The position numbers and the translations under genes were made by a program. From assembly GCA_001665255.1 (NCBI GenBank), contig LZSH01000382.1:1-42566 (forward strand): a stretch of DNA of 42,566 nucleotides, in the 5' to 3' direction. Numbering within the stretch: the stretch's first letter is position 1; the number at the start of each line of letters is the position of its first letter. Below are positions 8,631-18,222 of the stretch, one piece after another. The stretch is from Mycobacteriaceae bacterium 1482268.1. GTDB lineage: Bacteria; Actinomycetota; Actinomycetes; Mycobacteriales; Mycobacteriaceae. The notes beneath the pieces were generated by a model. The model was given only the letters and a program-made list of their open reading frames with translations, searched no databases and was not told the origin of the DNA.

Positions 8631-11600
8631 TTACCGAAGGTCGGGGTGCAGAGCCAAATCGCCGACTACGAGCTGTGGCGTACATCGAGCGATCCACGGC
8701 AGCAGCTCGCCGGCGGGCAGCGGCGGGGTATGCACGAAGCCCTGTGTGATGTTGCAGCCGTACCGCCGCAGCGCCTCCAGGGTCGACTCGTCCTCGACCC
8801 CTTCAGCGACCAAGTCCGCACCGAGACTGTGCGCCAATGCCACGGTGGAGCGCACGATGGCAATCGATCGCGGGTCCTGGCCCAGCCGCGAGACGAAGAT
8901 CCTGTCGAGCTTCAGCTCGTCGACCGACAGGTCCTGAAGACGCGCCAGCGACGACCAGCCGGTGCCATAGTCGTCCAAAGAAATCCGGACGCCGAGCCGC
9001 CGCAGCGCGACCGCCGTCTTGCGCGACCGCGACGAATCTTTGGCGAACGTGCTCTCGGTGATCTCGAGGATCAACGCTTCCGGCGGGATCTGGTGTGTGG
9101 TCAACAGCCGATCTATGGTGTCCACGAGGTCGAGGTCCAGCAGATTCACCATGGACAGGTTGACCGCGACGGTCATGCGGATGCCGTCGTCACGCCAGGC
9201 CCGCACCTGACCCAATGCAATGTTCACCACGCAGTTGGCGACCTGGCGCATCAGGCCGGCGCCTTCGGCGGCGGGCAGGAACTCCTCGGGCATCAGCAGG
9301 CCACGACGCGGGTGCCGCCAGCGCAACAGGGCCTCCACGCTGTGCACCCGCCCGTCTTCGGCGCGGATCTTCGGCTGGTAGAAACACGTCATCTCGTCGC
9401 TGGTCAGCGCATTACGCAGGTCGTCGACGAAGTGGTCGCCGTTGTCCTTGGTCCTGCTCACGTCGTAGACCACAATCTTGTTCGGCGCCGCCTTGGCATG
9501 CGGCATGGTCGTCTCGACACAGTTGAGAAGGTCGTGAGGGTGTTCGCAGTGGTCGGGGCACAATGCAATCGAGATGCTTGCGTCAATCTGCAAGGTGATC
9601 GGGTCGAGCTCGAACGGTACGCGCAGCGCCTCGAGAATCGCGCCTGCCCGCGCTCGAGCGGTGGTGACGTCGGCGCCGCCGGCGAAGAGAATCGCAAACT
9701 CGTCGCTGCCCGTGCGGGCAATGATGTCGCCGGGCCGGACGTTCCGGCGCAACCGCGCCGCAATGCGTTTCAACAATTGGTCGCCCACCTTGCGGCCGGC
9801 GAAGTCGTTGATCTCCCGGAACTGGTCGATGTCGAGCAGGATCAGAGCTCTGCTTGCCCTCGAACGGAATAACGCCGAGGGCTGTTGCGGGGTCACAGCC
9901 GTTAACGTCGTCGCCAACGACATCCGGTTAGGCAGTCTCGTCAATTCGTCGGTCATGGCTTGACGGTGCGCCTCCGCGGTCGCACTGACGTCGCGGAACG
10001 TGACGGCGAATCGCCAGGCGACAGCAATGAGGGTCAGCGCGGCGAGCCCTACCGCGACCCGACTCTGGTTGGCCAGCACGGCCACGATCAGCGCAACCCC
10101 GGCACAGAGAACAACCGGAATGTATGACGTCAGAGCAGGTTTCGGACGAGGTGGAACACCCGAGGGTGGCAACCAGGCCACGACGACAATCAGCAGCGAC
10201 GCGATCGGCCAACACGCGTCGATCCAGGTGCCCTCCACGTAGGTACCCGCCGATGTCTGGAACAAATAAACGGTGTCGGCGATCGCATAGATCATGAAAC
10301 TGACAACGAGGAGGCTCCAACGTATTTCGGCCCGCCAGCCGAGAATCGGCAGCATCCCCGCCGTGAGGGCGAGTAACAACAGATCGCCCACCGGATACGC
10401 GAGCCCCACCAGTACAGTCGCCGGTTGACCCCGCAGCGCCGCCTCGACCGGACCGGTTGCAACGGCGACCGCGACCGCACCGAGCGTCAGAGCACAGATC
10501 AGCGCATCGAGTCGCAATGAGGTTGGCACGCGTTTGAGTCTCTGCCGCATCAGAACCAGCAGGCCGGCGTACAGGAATGGGTAGAACGCGAGGTAGAAGG
10601 GATCGGCCGCCGAGAGCATCTGGTCCGTCGACTCCTGAGCGGCATACACCGCATCCCCAATGCCCGCGCTCGCCATGCCGACGCCGATGAGCAGGCACGG
10701 CACGCGCTCGGCACGCGCACTCAGCACACGCCAGAACACGATCACCGCCGCGCCGATGCTCAGTGCCGGGTACAGGAAACTGTCGAACACTACGACGCGA
10801 CCAGCCTGGGCGCGGAAAATGATCGAAGCCGTGAAAACCGCCACCCCGAGGGCCAGAAGGCCGATCGCGGCGCAGACCCCCGCCGGCGGCCACCTGCCGC
10901 CGAGGCGAACGTCGCTGACATTATCGGATTTATCACGCAGTTTCGGACCGGGCGTCGCACGCGGTGTCATCTGGGCCGAACCACGTTGCGCTGCAGCCGG
11001 ATCGGGAGTCTGCTGAAGTTCCCACGGCACCGGCAGATCAGGCACGAAGCTGCGAACGCAGCCGCCGCCGTCTCGCTTCGCCGCATACATCGCCAGGTCG
11101 GCGTTCAACAGCAGGTCGTCGGACGTCTGTTGTGAACTGGCGGCGGCGGTGGTCAAACCTACACTCGGACGGACTCTCTGCGGGATGCCGTCGATGACGA
11201 TCGGGGTGGCGAAGGCATCGAGCACACTGTTTGCCGCGGCCAACACTTCGATGTGCCCCTCGCACAGTGCGGCAAACTCGTCGCCGCCGAGGCGCGCGAC
11301 GATCCACGAACTACCAAGCGTGCTGCGCAAGCGTTCCGCGACCCGGATCAGCAGTTCGTCGCCCGCCGGGTGGCCGAGGGCGTCGTTGACCCCCTTGAAA
11401 TTATCGAGATCCAGGCACAGCACCGCGACCGGATCACCGCCGCGGCGGCGCCGGCTCATGGCGCGCTCCAACGCGTCGAGGAAGTTCGCGCGGTTCGCCA
11501 GACCGGTCAGGTTGTCGTGGAACGCCTCTCGAGCGACCTCCGCCAACAGCCGCCTGTTCTCCCACAGGACCAGAAACTGCCGCGCCAGTACCGCCACGAC

Positions 11601-12521
11601 GAGCACCGCTTCCCCGATTAGGAGGACATGGTGGTCGTGGTAAGCGAACTCATAGCCGATAGCGACGACGCCGGCGAGCAGCAGCGGAAGATACGGCAGC
11701 CATATCCTGACGCCCGGCTGAAGGTCAAGCAGTGGCTCCTCGATCGGTTGCTCGTCGACACTGAGTAGAGCGGCGAACGCCACCATCCCGCAGCCAGCCA
11801 CTCGCACCAGATCGACCAGACCGCCATCGTGATAGCCACCGACTCCCGTCGTGTAGACGCTGCCGATGTCGCCGATCACGATCGTCGTGATGCCTGCCGA
11901 CAATAAGCCTGTGCTGTGCCGCCGCCACGTGCGCGACCACACCAGGATCGCAGTCGTCATGAGGACTACGTCGGCGACGACATGGGCCACCGTTGCGATA
12001 GGTGCCGCTCCCTCACCGCGCAACGGGTTGAGGACAGCGACCCAGGAGATGACGAACAGAGATGTCGCAACGATGATGCCGTCCAGCAGCAGCCGTCGAC
12101 GGGATGCCGAACCTAGATCGGACAGAAGACGCAACGACACGTAGGCACCGACGGGAAAGAAGAGCAGCACGAGGTCCGTCAGCGTGAAACGCCACGGCTG
12201 GGAGTCAAGGCGTACTTCCTCGAACATGCGGACAACAAGAGCGGCGATCCAGACCGTTAGTGAAGCCAGGAGCACCCGCCAGCCGAGGCGGCGCCGCCCC
12301 CGCGCCGAGGAGGCGGCTCGTCCAACGCAGCCCGCTGCGAACGCCAGACACACCAGGTAGGCCACCTCATCGACGGGTTTGGTTCGGTACGAGTCCTCCC
12401 ACGACCAGAGAGCCCAGGCAACCAGGACCACGAAGACGCCGCCGAACACCGCGACACCGACCCAGCCGACGCGCCCGAGGCGCGTGAACTGAACCCACGC
12501 GTTCTGCAGCCGCTGTTTCAT
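8631..12521 (-). CDS. Composite membrane protein with two GGDEF domains and an EAL domain
   Basis: 1296 residues in the order: membrane block 1 (about 15-320), GGDEF-1 (330-490), a polar linker (495-545), membrane block 2 (547-840), GGDEF-2 (855-1020), EAL (1030-1285). GGDEF-1 has the canonical motif at 412-416 but no RxxD inhibition site before it. GGDEF-2 reads GSDEF (938-942), a substituted active site, yet keeps RPGD (929-932) at the proper spacing for cyclic-di-GMP binding. The EAL domain keeps EAL (1063-1065), NLS, EITES, DDYGTGWSS, the Lys of ELKLDR, VAEGVE and TQG, so it looks catalytic. Residues 1-490 resemble the N-terminal two-thirds of the 786-residue neighbour, which suggests a gene fusion after duplication. 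The start is ATG 12521, with GGGAG about 10 bases before it. The stop lies 15 bases before the tRNA gene. Confidence 0.92.
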   Translation of the reverse strand: MKQRLQNAWVQFTRLGRVGWVGVAVFGGVFVVLVAWALWSWEDSYRTKPVDEVAYLVCLAFAAGCVGRAASSARGRRRLGWRVLLASLTVWIAALVVRMFEEVRLDSQPWRFTLTDLVLLFFPVGAYVSLRLLSDLGSASRRRLLLDGIIVATSLFVISWVAVLNPLRGEGAAPIATVAHVVADVVLMTTAILVWSRTWRRHSTGLLSAGITTIVIGDIGSVYTTGVGGYHDGGLVDLVRVAGCGMVAFAALLSVDEQPIEEPLLDLQPGVRIWLPYLPLLLAGVVAIGYEFAYHDHHVLLIGEAVLVVAVLARQFLVLWENRRLLAEVAREAFHDNLTGLANRANFLDALERAMSRRRRGGDPVAVLCLDLDNFKGVNDALGHPAGDELLIRVAERLRSTLGSSWIVARLGGDEFAALCEGHIEVLAAANSVLDAFATPIVIDGIPQRVRPSVGLTTAAASSQQTSDDLLLNADLAMYAAKRDGGGCVRSFVPDLPVPWELQQTPDPAAAQRGSAQMTPRATPGPKLRDKSDNVSDVRLGGRWPPAGVCAAIGLLALGVAVFTASIIFRAQAGRVVVFDSFLYPALSIGAAVIVFWRVLSARAERVPCLLIGVGMASAGIGDAVYAAQESTDQMLSAADPFYLAFYPFLYAGLLVLMRQRLKRVPTSLRLDALICALTLGAVAVAVATGPVEAALRGQPATVLVGLAYPVGDLLLLALTAGMLPILGWRAEIRWSLLVVSFMIYAIADTVYLFQTSAGTYVEGTWIDACWPIASLLIVVVAWLPPSGVPPRPKPALTSYIPVVLCAGVALIVAVLANQSRVAVGLAALTLIAVAWRFAVTFRDVSATAEAHRQAMTDELTRLPNRMSLATTLTAVTPQQPSALFRSRASRALILLDIDQFREINDFAGRKVGDQLLKRIAARLRRNVRPGDIIARTGSDEFAILFAGGADVTTARARAGAILEALRVPFELDPITLQIDASISIALCPDHCEHPHDLLNCVETTMPHAKAAPNKIVVYDVSRTKDNGDHFVDDLRNALTSDEMTCFYQPKIRAEDGRVHSVEALLRWRHPRRGLLMPEEFLPAAEGAGLMRQVANCVVNIALGQVRAWRDDGIRMTVAVNLSMVNLLDLDLVDTIDRLLTTHQIPPEALILEITESTFAKDSSRSRKTAVALRRLGVRISLDDYGTGWSSLARLQDLSVDELKLDRIFVSRLGQDPRSIAIVRSTVALAHSLGADLVAEGVEDESTLEALRRYGCNITQGFVHTPPLPAGELLPWIARCTPQLVVGDLALHPDLR

Positions 12522-12564
12522 CGACGCCGCTCCCAGCTCAGGTTTTCTAAGGAGCGATTGTGCC

Positions 12565-12579
12565 CTGGATTACATCCAG
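12565..12579. promoter_or_regulatory. Perfect inverted repeat upstream of the double-GGDEF gene
   Basis: CTGGAT and ATCCAG are separated by TAC, a perfect 15-bp inverted repeat in the 76-base spacer between the UPF0182 gene and the 1296-residue gene. It lies 44 bases upstream of the latter's ATG. No T-tract follows, so an operator is more likely than a terminator. No binding protein can be named. Confidence 0.35.
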
Positions 12580-12597
12580 TAGCAAACGCCAAATATG

Positions 12598-15500
12598 TTA
12601 CTTAGTCTCGTCGTACTTTCTCATCGCATCGTCCAGACGCTGCAAAGCTGTGCCGAACTGCTCGAAATTGCCACTTTGCTGTGCCTGTCGTAGTTCACCT
12701 AGCGCCGACCGCACGTCTACCAGCGCCGCCGCCTTTGCGGCAGACAGCTGAGTCGGTCCGGCACCAGGCACGGCCGCGACCGGCGAAGGCACCTCCGGTG
12801 CCCTCCCCTGCTGGTCGGGCGGGGGCGCCACGGGCTGGCCGTCCGGTGGTGGCTCTGCCGGCCGACCGCTTGGCACGTTCGCGGGCGCGGGACCCGTCGC
12901 GGTGGCGTCGGCGCCTGGGCCGAACAATTCGGTCAAGGCGTCGCGCACCGTCGGTCCGTAGCCGACCCGGTCCTCGTACATCATTGCCACACGGATCAAC
13001 CGCGGATACGACGACGCCGCGTCGCTGGCGCCGGGCGAGGCGTACACCGGTGCCACATACAGCAGGCCGCCGTTGGCCACCGGCAGCGTCAGAAGATTGC
13101 CCCAGCGGATCCGGTTCTGATTGTCCCGGCCGATCACACCGAGGTCCTGGCTGACCGCGGTGTCGGTACTGATGGCGTTGAACGCCAACTTGGGACCGTT
13201 GACCTGACCCGGAATCGTCAGCACCGTGATCTTCCCGTAGGTGTCTGGATCCGAACTGGCGCTGATGTAGGCGGCGAGGAAGTCCCGCTGGAAGCGGTTC
13301 ATCGCGCTGGTCAACTGGAATGACGCCGACTTGTCGTCCTTCGCAAGGTCTTTCGCAACGATGTAGTACGGCGGCTGGTAGCTGCTGGCCGTCGGGTTCG
13401 GGTCCTGTGGCACGTTCCAGAAGTCCGATGTGGAGAAGAACGTCACAGGGTCGTTGACGTGATACTTGGCCAGCAGCGCCCGCTGCACCTTGAACAAATC
13501 CTCGGGATAGCGCAGGTGCGACTGCAGTTCGGGGGTGATGTCTGCCTTCGGCTTGACCACACCTGGGAAGATCTTCATCCACGCCTGCAGGACCGGATCC
13601 TGTTCGTCCTGTGCGTACAGCGTCACCGTGCCGTCGTAGGCATCAACGGTGGCCTTCACCGAATTGCGGATGTAGGACACCTGCTTATCGGGTGCCAGCC
13701 GGTTGAACGCCACCTCGTTGGAGTCGGCGGTGACGCTCGACAGCGACGTCAGCTCCGAATACGGGTAGTTGTCCAGCGTGGTGTAGCCGTCGACGATCCA
13801 GACCATCCGCTTGTTGACGATCGCCGGATACATGCTGGTGTCGGTGGTCAGCCACGGCGCGACCGCCTCGACCCGTTCGGCTGGATCGCGGTTGAACAGG
13901 ATCCGGCTGTCGGGCCCGATCGGGTTGGGGAACACCAGCTTTCGCTCGGAGAACTTCGCCGCGAACACCGCCCTGGCCAACCAGTTGCCGATCGGCACGC
14001 CGCCCTTGCCGGCGTACGTGTAGTTCTTGGTCTCGGTGTTGGTCTCGTAGTCGTATTCGCGGTCGTTGCCGTTCTTGCCGACGATCGCGTAGTCGGCGGA
14101 CGTGCCCGCGATGACCGGGCCGAAGTAGACGCGCGGCTGATCCAGTGGCGCGGGCCCCGGGGACACGACGCTGCCGTTGGCGCCCACGACGCTGGCCAGG
14201 AACTCGGGATAGCCGCCGTTCTGGTTGGGGTCGTTGGCGACCCCGCGCACGGTGTTGGCCGGCGACGCGATGAACCCGTTGCCGTGGGTGTAGACGAAAT
14301 GCCGGTTGATCCAGTCGCGCTGATTGTCGATCAGGCGGTCGGGGTTGAGTTCTCGTGCGGCCACCACGTAGTCACGGAGGTCTCCGTCCGGCCCGTTGTA
14401 GCGGTCGATCGACAGCTGATCGGGGAAGTTGTAGAAGTTCTTGCCCTGCTGGAACTGCGTGAACGCCGGGCTGACGATCGTCGGGTCGAGCAACCGGATG
14501 TTCGATGTCGTCGCGCGGTCGGCGGCCACCTGCTCTGCGGTGGCGGGCGCATTGCCCGGATAGTCGCGGTAGGTGACCGTCTTATCGGTCAGCCCGTAGG
14601 CGTCTCGAGTGGCGGTGATACTTCGGCTGATGTATTCGCTTTCCTTCTGCGCCGCATTGGGTTTGACGCTGATCTGCTCGACCACCAGCGGCCAGCCCGC
14701 GCCAACGATGAGCGACGACAGCAGCAGCAGCACCACACCGATCGCCGGGATCCGCAAGTCGCGCAGCACGATCGCGGAGAACACCGCCACGGCACAGATC
14801 AGCGCGATGGCCATCAAAATCAGCTTGGCGGGCAGCACGGCGTTGATGTCGGTGTAGCCGGCACCAGTGAATGGCTTGCCGCTGCGAGTGTTCGACAGCA
14901 GCGCGTAGCGGTCCAACCAGTAGGCGATCGCCTTGAGCAACACCAGCGTGCCCACCAGGCTGATCAACTGGATGCGCGCAGACCGGCTCAGGACGCCCGT
15001 TCTACCCGTCAGCCGGATGCCACCGAAAAGATAGTGGCCCAACAGGTTTGCGATCAGCGCAAGGAAAGTGGCGACGAACAGGTAGCCCAACACCAACCGG
15101 TAGAACGGTAGATCGAATGCGTAGAAACCGAGGTCCATGCCGAACTGCGGATCCTTGACGCCGAACTCGCCGCCGTGCAAGAACAGCTGGATTCGCTCCC
15201 AGTACGTCTGCGCGACAATGCCTGCAAAGAATCCGATGACCGCGGGAATGCCGATGCCCACGAGCCTCAGCCGCGTCATCACCGCGGTGCGGTAGCGGGC
15301 CACCGGATCGTTGGGTCCGTTGGTCGGGACGAACACCGGCCGCGTGCGATACGCCAGCGCCAGCGCGCCGAACACGATGGCACCGACCAGCGCCCACACC
15401 ACGAGGAAGACGACGAGTCGCGTCAGCAACTGCGTGGTGAAAACGGAGCGGTACCCCAACTCGCCGAACCACAACCAGTCCACGTAGGCGTCGACAAAGC

Positions 15501-15603
15501 GGGGGCCTATCAGCAACAGCAGCACGACCACCAGGGCGATCGTGATCAGAATTCGGCTACGTCGCGTCAGCTTCGGCATCTTCGCCGCGGGCCGCATACC
15601 CAC
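12598..15603 (-). CDS. UPF0182 family membrane protein (Rv3193c homologue)
   Basis: 1001 residues. The N-terminal third contains about seven membrane helices, beginning [20 protein letters not shown] and including the family signature [17 protein letters not shown] large extracytoplasmic domain follows ([27 protein letters not shown]; the [15 protein letters not shown] region), then a Pro-rich linker (about 900-950) and a short helical tail of UPF0182 type ending in [13 protein letters not shown]. The start [12 protein letters not shown] agrees with the remembered start of the M. tuberculosis protein; an internal Met at residue 9 is an alternative. Function is not established for the family. 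It is transcribed away from the PDZ protease gene with a 79-base gap and begins the block of conserved synteny. Confidence 0.93.
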   Translation of the reverse strand: MGMRPAAKMPKLTRRSRILITIALVVVLLLLIGPRFVDAYVDWLWFGELGYRSVFTTQLLTRLVVFLVVWALVGAIVFGALALAYRTRPVFVPTNGPNDPVARYRTAVMTRLRLVGIGIPAVIGFFAGIVAQTYWERIQLFLHGGEFGVKDPQFGMDLGFYAFDLPFYRLVLGYLFVATFLALIANLLGHYLFGGIRLTGRTGVLSRSARIQLISLVGTLVLLKAIAYWLDRYALLSNTRSGKPFTGAGYTDINAVLPAKLILMAIALICAVAVFSAIVLRDLRIPAIGVVLLLLSSLIVGAGWPLVVEQISVKPNAAQKESEYISRSITATRDAYGLTDKTVTYRDYPGNAPATAEQVAADRATTSNIRLLDPTIVSPAFTQFQQGKNFYNFPDQLSIDRYNGPDGDLRDYVVAARELNPDRLIDNQRDWINRHFVYTHGNGFIASPANTVRGVANDPNQNGGYPEFLASVVGANGSVVSPGPAPLDQPRVYFGPVIAGTSADYAIVGKNGNDREYDYETNTETKNYTYAGKGGVPIGNWLARAVFAAKFSERKLVFPNPIGPDSRILFNRDPAERVEAVAPWLTTDTSMYPAIVNKRMVWIVDGYTTLDNYPYSELTSLSSVTADSNEVAFNRLAPDKQVSYIRNSVKATVDAYDGTVTLYAQDEQDPVLQAWMKIFPGVVKPKADITPELQSHLRYPEDLFKVQRALLAKYHVNDPVTFFSTSDFWNVPQDPNPTASSYQPPYYIVAKDLAKDDKSASFQLTSAMNRFQRDFLAAYISASSDPDTYGKITVLTIPGQVNGPKLAFNAISTDTAVSQDLGVIGRDNQNRIRWGNLLTLPVANGGLLYVAPVYASPGASDAASSYPRLIRVAMMYEDRVGYGPTVRDALTELFGPGADATATGPAPANVPSGRPAEPPPDGQPVAPPPDQQGRAPEVPSPVAAVPGAGPTQLSAAKAAALVDVRSALGELRQAQQSGNFEQFGTALQRLDDAMRKYDETK

Positions 15604-15682
15604 TCGTCAACTCCCGGTCTTCGCCCATGCACGTCGTGATCGACGTGTCCCAACTCTACGCATCGGTTACCTAGCGCCCCGA

Positions 15683-16705
15683 TCAACAATGGGGGGCTTC
15701 GCCACCGGCAGAAAGCGCCTTCAGCGCGTCAACCGCACCGCCGAGGTTTTCCACCTTGACCAGATCGATGCCGTCCTCGTGCGCCGACTTGGCCTCGTCG
15801 CAGTTGTCGGCAGGGACCAGGAACACCGAGGCGCCCGCCTCCTGGGCGGAGAAGATCTTGTGGGTGATGCCGCCGATCGGGCCCACCTTGCCATCGGAGT
15901 CGATGGTGCCGGTGCCCGCGACGAACCTCGAACCGCTCAGATCACCGGTCGTCAGCTTGTCGATGACGGCCAGGCTGAAGACCAGCCCTGCCGACGGACC
16001 GCCGATATTGGCCAGGTTGAAGGCAATGGTGAACGGCGCCCACGGCGCTTCGACGACGCCGATGCCCAGCACGCCCTGTTCCTTGTCCGGCGCTGAGCCG
16101 AGTTTGATCGTCGCGATGCCGGGCGCGGCGTTCTTGCGGCGGAAATCGAGGATCACCTCGTCGCCGGGCCGGGTCTTGCCCATCAGCTCCTGAAACTGCT
16201 TGAGGTTGCTCACGGGAGTGCCGTTCACGGCGTCGATGGCGTCGCCCTCCTGCAGCTTGCCCTTCGACGCCCCGTCCTCGTTGACGGTCTCCACGGTCAC
16301 CGCGGGCGCGTACTTCAGATAACCAAGCGCCGCGGCGGCCGCGCTGTCCTCGGACCGTTTGAAGTCCTGGTTGTTGGACTCGTCGATCTCGTCCTTGGAT
16401 TTGTCCGGCGGATAGACGAGGTCGCGCGGGACCAGCTGCTGACGGCCCGACATCCACAGCGTCATGGCCTCCCACAGCGTGAGGTGGTCGCGCTGCGACA
16501 CCGTCGTCATGTTGAGGTGCCCGTTCGTCGGGTGGACATCGGTGCCCTCGATGTCGACGACCTTTTTACCGTCGATCTCGCCGAGCGTGTCGAACGTCGG
16601 GCCGGGACCCAGCGACACGTAGGGCACTGTGACCAAGACCAGCAGAAGGCCGAAGGCGAGGATCGGCGCCATGGCCACCAGCAGCGTGGAAATCCGCCTG
16701 TTCAC
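15683..16705 (-). CDS. PDZ-domain Lon-like secreted protease (Rv3194c/YlbL type)
   Basis: 340 residues: a signal-anchor helix (about 5-30), an unassigned N-terminal region, a PDZ domain (about 130-200) and a Lon-type proteolytic domain (about 210-335). The Ser-Lys dyad is visible as GGPSAGL with Ser238 and GGITHK with Lys283. This is the YlbL-like family of membrane-anchored proteases facing outside the cytoplasm; the substrate is unknown in mycobacteria. Translation starts at GTG 16705. The gene is divergent from the zincin-like gene, with only 75 bases between, so the two promoters must overlap or lie very close. Confidence 0.93.
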   Translation of the reverse strand: MNRRISTLLVAMAPILAFGLLLVLVTVPYVSLGPGPTFDTLGEIDGKKVVDIEGTDVHPTNGHLNMTTVSQRDHLTLWEAMTLWMSGRQQLVPRDLVYPPDKSKDEIDESNNQDFKRSEDSAAAAALGYLKYAPAVTVETVNEDGASKGKLQEGDAIDAVNGTPVSNLKQFQELMGKTRPGDEVILDFRRKNAAPGIATIKLGSAPDKEQGVLGIGVVEAPWAPFTIAFNLANIGGPSAGLVFSLAVIDKLTTGDLSGSRFVAGTGTIDSDGKVGPIGGITHKIFSAQEAGASVFLVPADNCDEAKSAHEDGIDLVKVENLGGAVDALKALSAGGEAPHC

Positions 16706-16780
16706 GCCAGCAACAGTAGACGGCCCGCAGACCGGGGTTCACTGAGAGCGTGACGGCGGGAAGCGCGCGGCCCACGCGCG

Positions 16781-18163
16781 ATGAGTACCGTTGAGGACAT
16801 GTCTGACCTGCCCTTCGGCTTTTCGTCCGGAGACGACCCCGAGCGCGACCGGCGCAAGAAGGATCCCGAGTCGGGGTCCGGCGCCGGAGGCGACCCGTTC
16901 GGCGCGGGCGAGTTCGACATGTCCCAGCTCGGCCAGATCTTCAGCCGCCTCGGCGAGATGTTCAGCGGCGCCGGCAACGTGATGGCCGGCGGCAAACCGT
17001 CCGGTCCGGTGAACTACGACCTCGCCCGCCAGCTGGCGTCCAGCTCGATCGGCTTCGTCGCTCCCATACCGGAGACGACGAACTCCGCGATCGGTGACGC
17101 CGTGCGCCTGGCCGAGACCTGGCTGGACGGGGCGACCGCGCTGCCCGCGGGCACTTCCAAGGCCGTTGCGTGGACGCCGACGGACTGGATCGACAACACG
17201 CTGGAGACCTGGAAGCGGCTGTGTGATCCAGTGGCCGAACAGATTTCGACGGTCTGGGCCTCGGCGCTGCCGGAGGAGGCCAGGGCGATGGCGGGACCGC
17301 TGCTGTCGATGATGACCCAGATGGGCGGCATGGCGTTCGGCTCGCAGCTCGGCCAGGCGCTGGGCAAGCTGAGCCGCGAAGTGCTGACCTCCACCGACAT
17401 CGGGCTTCCGCTCGGACCCAAGGGCGTCGCCGCGTTGATGCCCGAGGCCGTCGAGTCGCTCTCCGAAGGCCTTGAACAACCGCGCAGCGAGATCATCACG
17501 TTCCTCGCCGCGCGCGAAGCCGCACACCATCGGCTGTTCAGCCATGTGCCGTGGCTGGCCAGCCAACTGCTCAACGCCGTCGAAGCCTTCGCCAAGGGCA
17601 TGAAGATCGATATGACTGGCATCGAGGAGTTCGCAGCCGGCTTCGACCCCGCGTCGCTGGCCGATCCGTCGCAGATGGAGCAATTGCTCAATCAGGGCAT
17701 CTTCGAACCGAAAGCCACCCCTGAGCAGACGGCCGCCCTGGAACGGCTGGAGACCCTGCTCGCGCTGATCGAGGGCTGGGTGCAGACCGTGGTGAACGAC
17801 GCACTTGGTGAGCGCATCCCCGGCGCGGCCGCGTTGAGCGAGATGCTGCGCAGGCGGCGGGCAACGGGTGGTCCCGCCGAGCAGACGTTCGCGACGCTGG
17901 TCGGCCTCGAATTGCGGCCCCGCAAGATGCGGGAGGCCGCCGCGTTGTGGGACAGGCTGACCGTGGCCGCCGGTGTCGACGCCCGCGACGCCGTGTGGAA
18001 TCACCCCGACCTGTTGCCGTCGTCAGACGATCTCGACGAGCCCGCGGGCTTCATCGACCGCGTCATCGGGGGCGACACCAGCGATTTCGACAGCGCGATC
18101 GAGGACGCCTTGAAAGATGTGCGGGACCTCGACCAAAACGACGGCGACAGCGACAAGGGCTGA
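16781..18163 (+). CDS. Zincin-like putative hydrolase (Rv3195 homologue)
   Basis: 460 residues with a Gly/Asp-rich N-terminus (PFGFSSGDDPERDRRKKD), then a helical domain of the actinobacterial putative-hydrolase family (Zincin_2 type). The putative metal region REAAHHRLFSHVPWL is near residue 245, in place of a classical HExxH. The conserved segment PEQTAALERLETLLALIEGW follows near 325-345. The family is near-universal in actinobacteria and often placed next to coenzyme F420-type genes, but its activity is unproven. An internal ATG at 16799 (MSDLPFGF) matches how relatives usually begin and may be the real start. The GAGGA before it is too close to be an ideal ribosome-binding site, so the longer form is listed. 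Confidence 0.87.
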   Translation: MSTVEDMSDLPFGFSSGDDPERDRRKKDPESGSGAGGDPFGAGEFDMSQLGQIFSRLGEMFSGAGNVMAGGKPSGPVNYDLARQLASSSIGFVAPIPETTNSAIGDAVRLAETWLDGATALPAGTSKAVAWTPTDWIDNTLETWKRLCDPVAEQISTVWASALPEEARAMAGPLLSMMTQMGGMAFGSQLGQALGKLSREVLTSTDIGLPLGPKGVAALMPEAVESLSEGLEQPRSEIITFLAAREAAHHRLFSHVPWLASQLLNAVEAFAKGMKIDMTGIEEFAAGFDPASLADPSQMEQLLNQGIFEPKATPEQTAALERLETLLALIEGWVQTVVNDALGERIPGAAALSEMLRRRRATGGPAEQTFATLVGLELRPRKMREAAALWDRLTVAAGVDARDAVWNHPDLLPSSDDLDEPAGFIDRVIGGDTSDFDSAIEDALKDVRDLDQNDGDSDKG

Positions 18164-18222
18164 GCCGGCCGTGGCCTGTGGATAACTGCGGGCCGCTGGG
18201 TGCCGCATGACAGAGTCGATCC

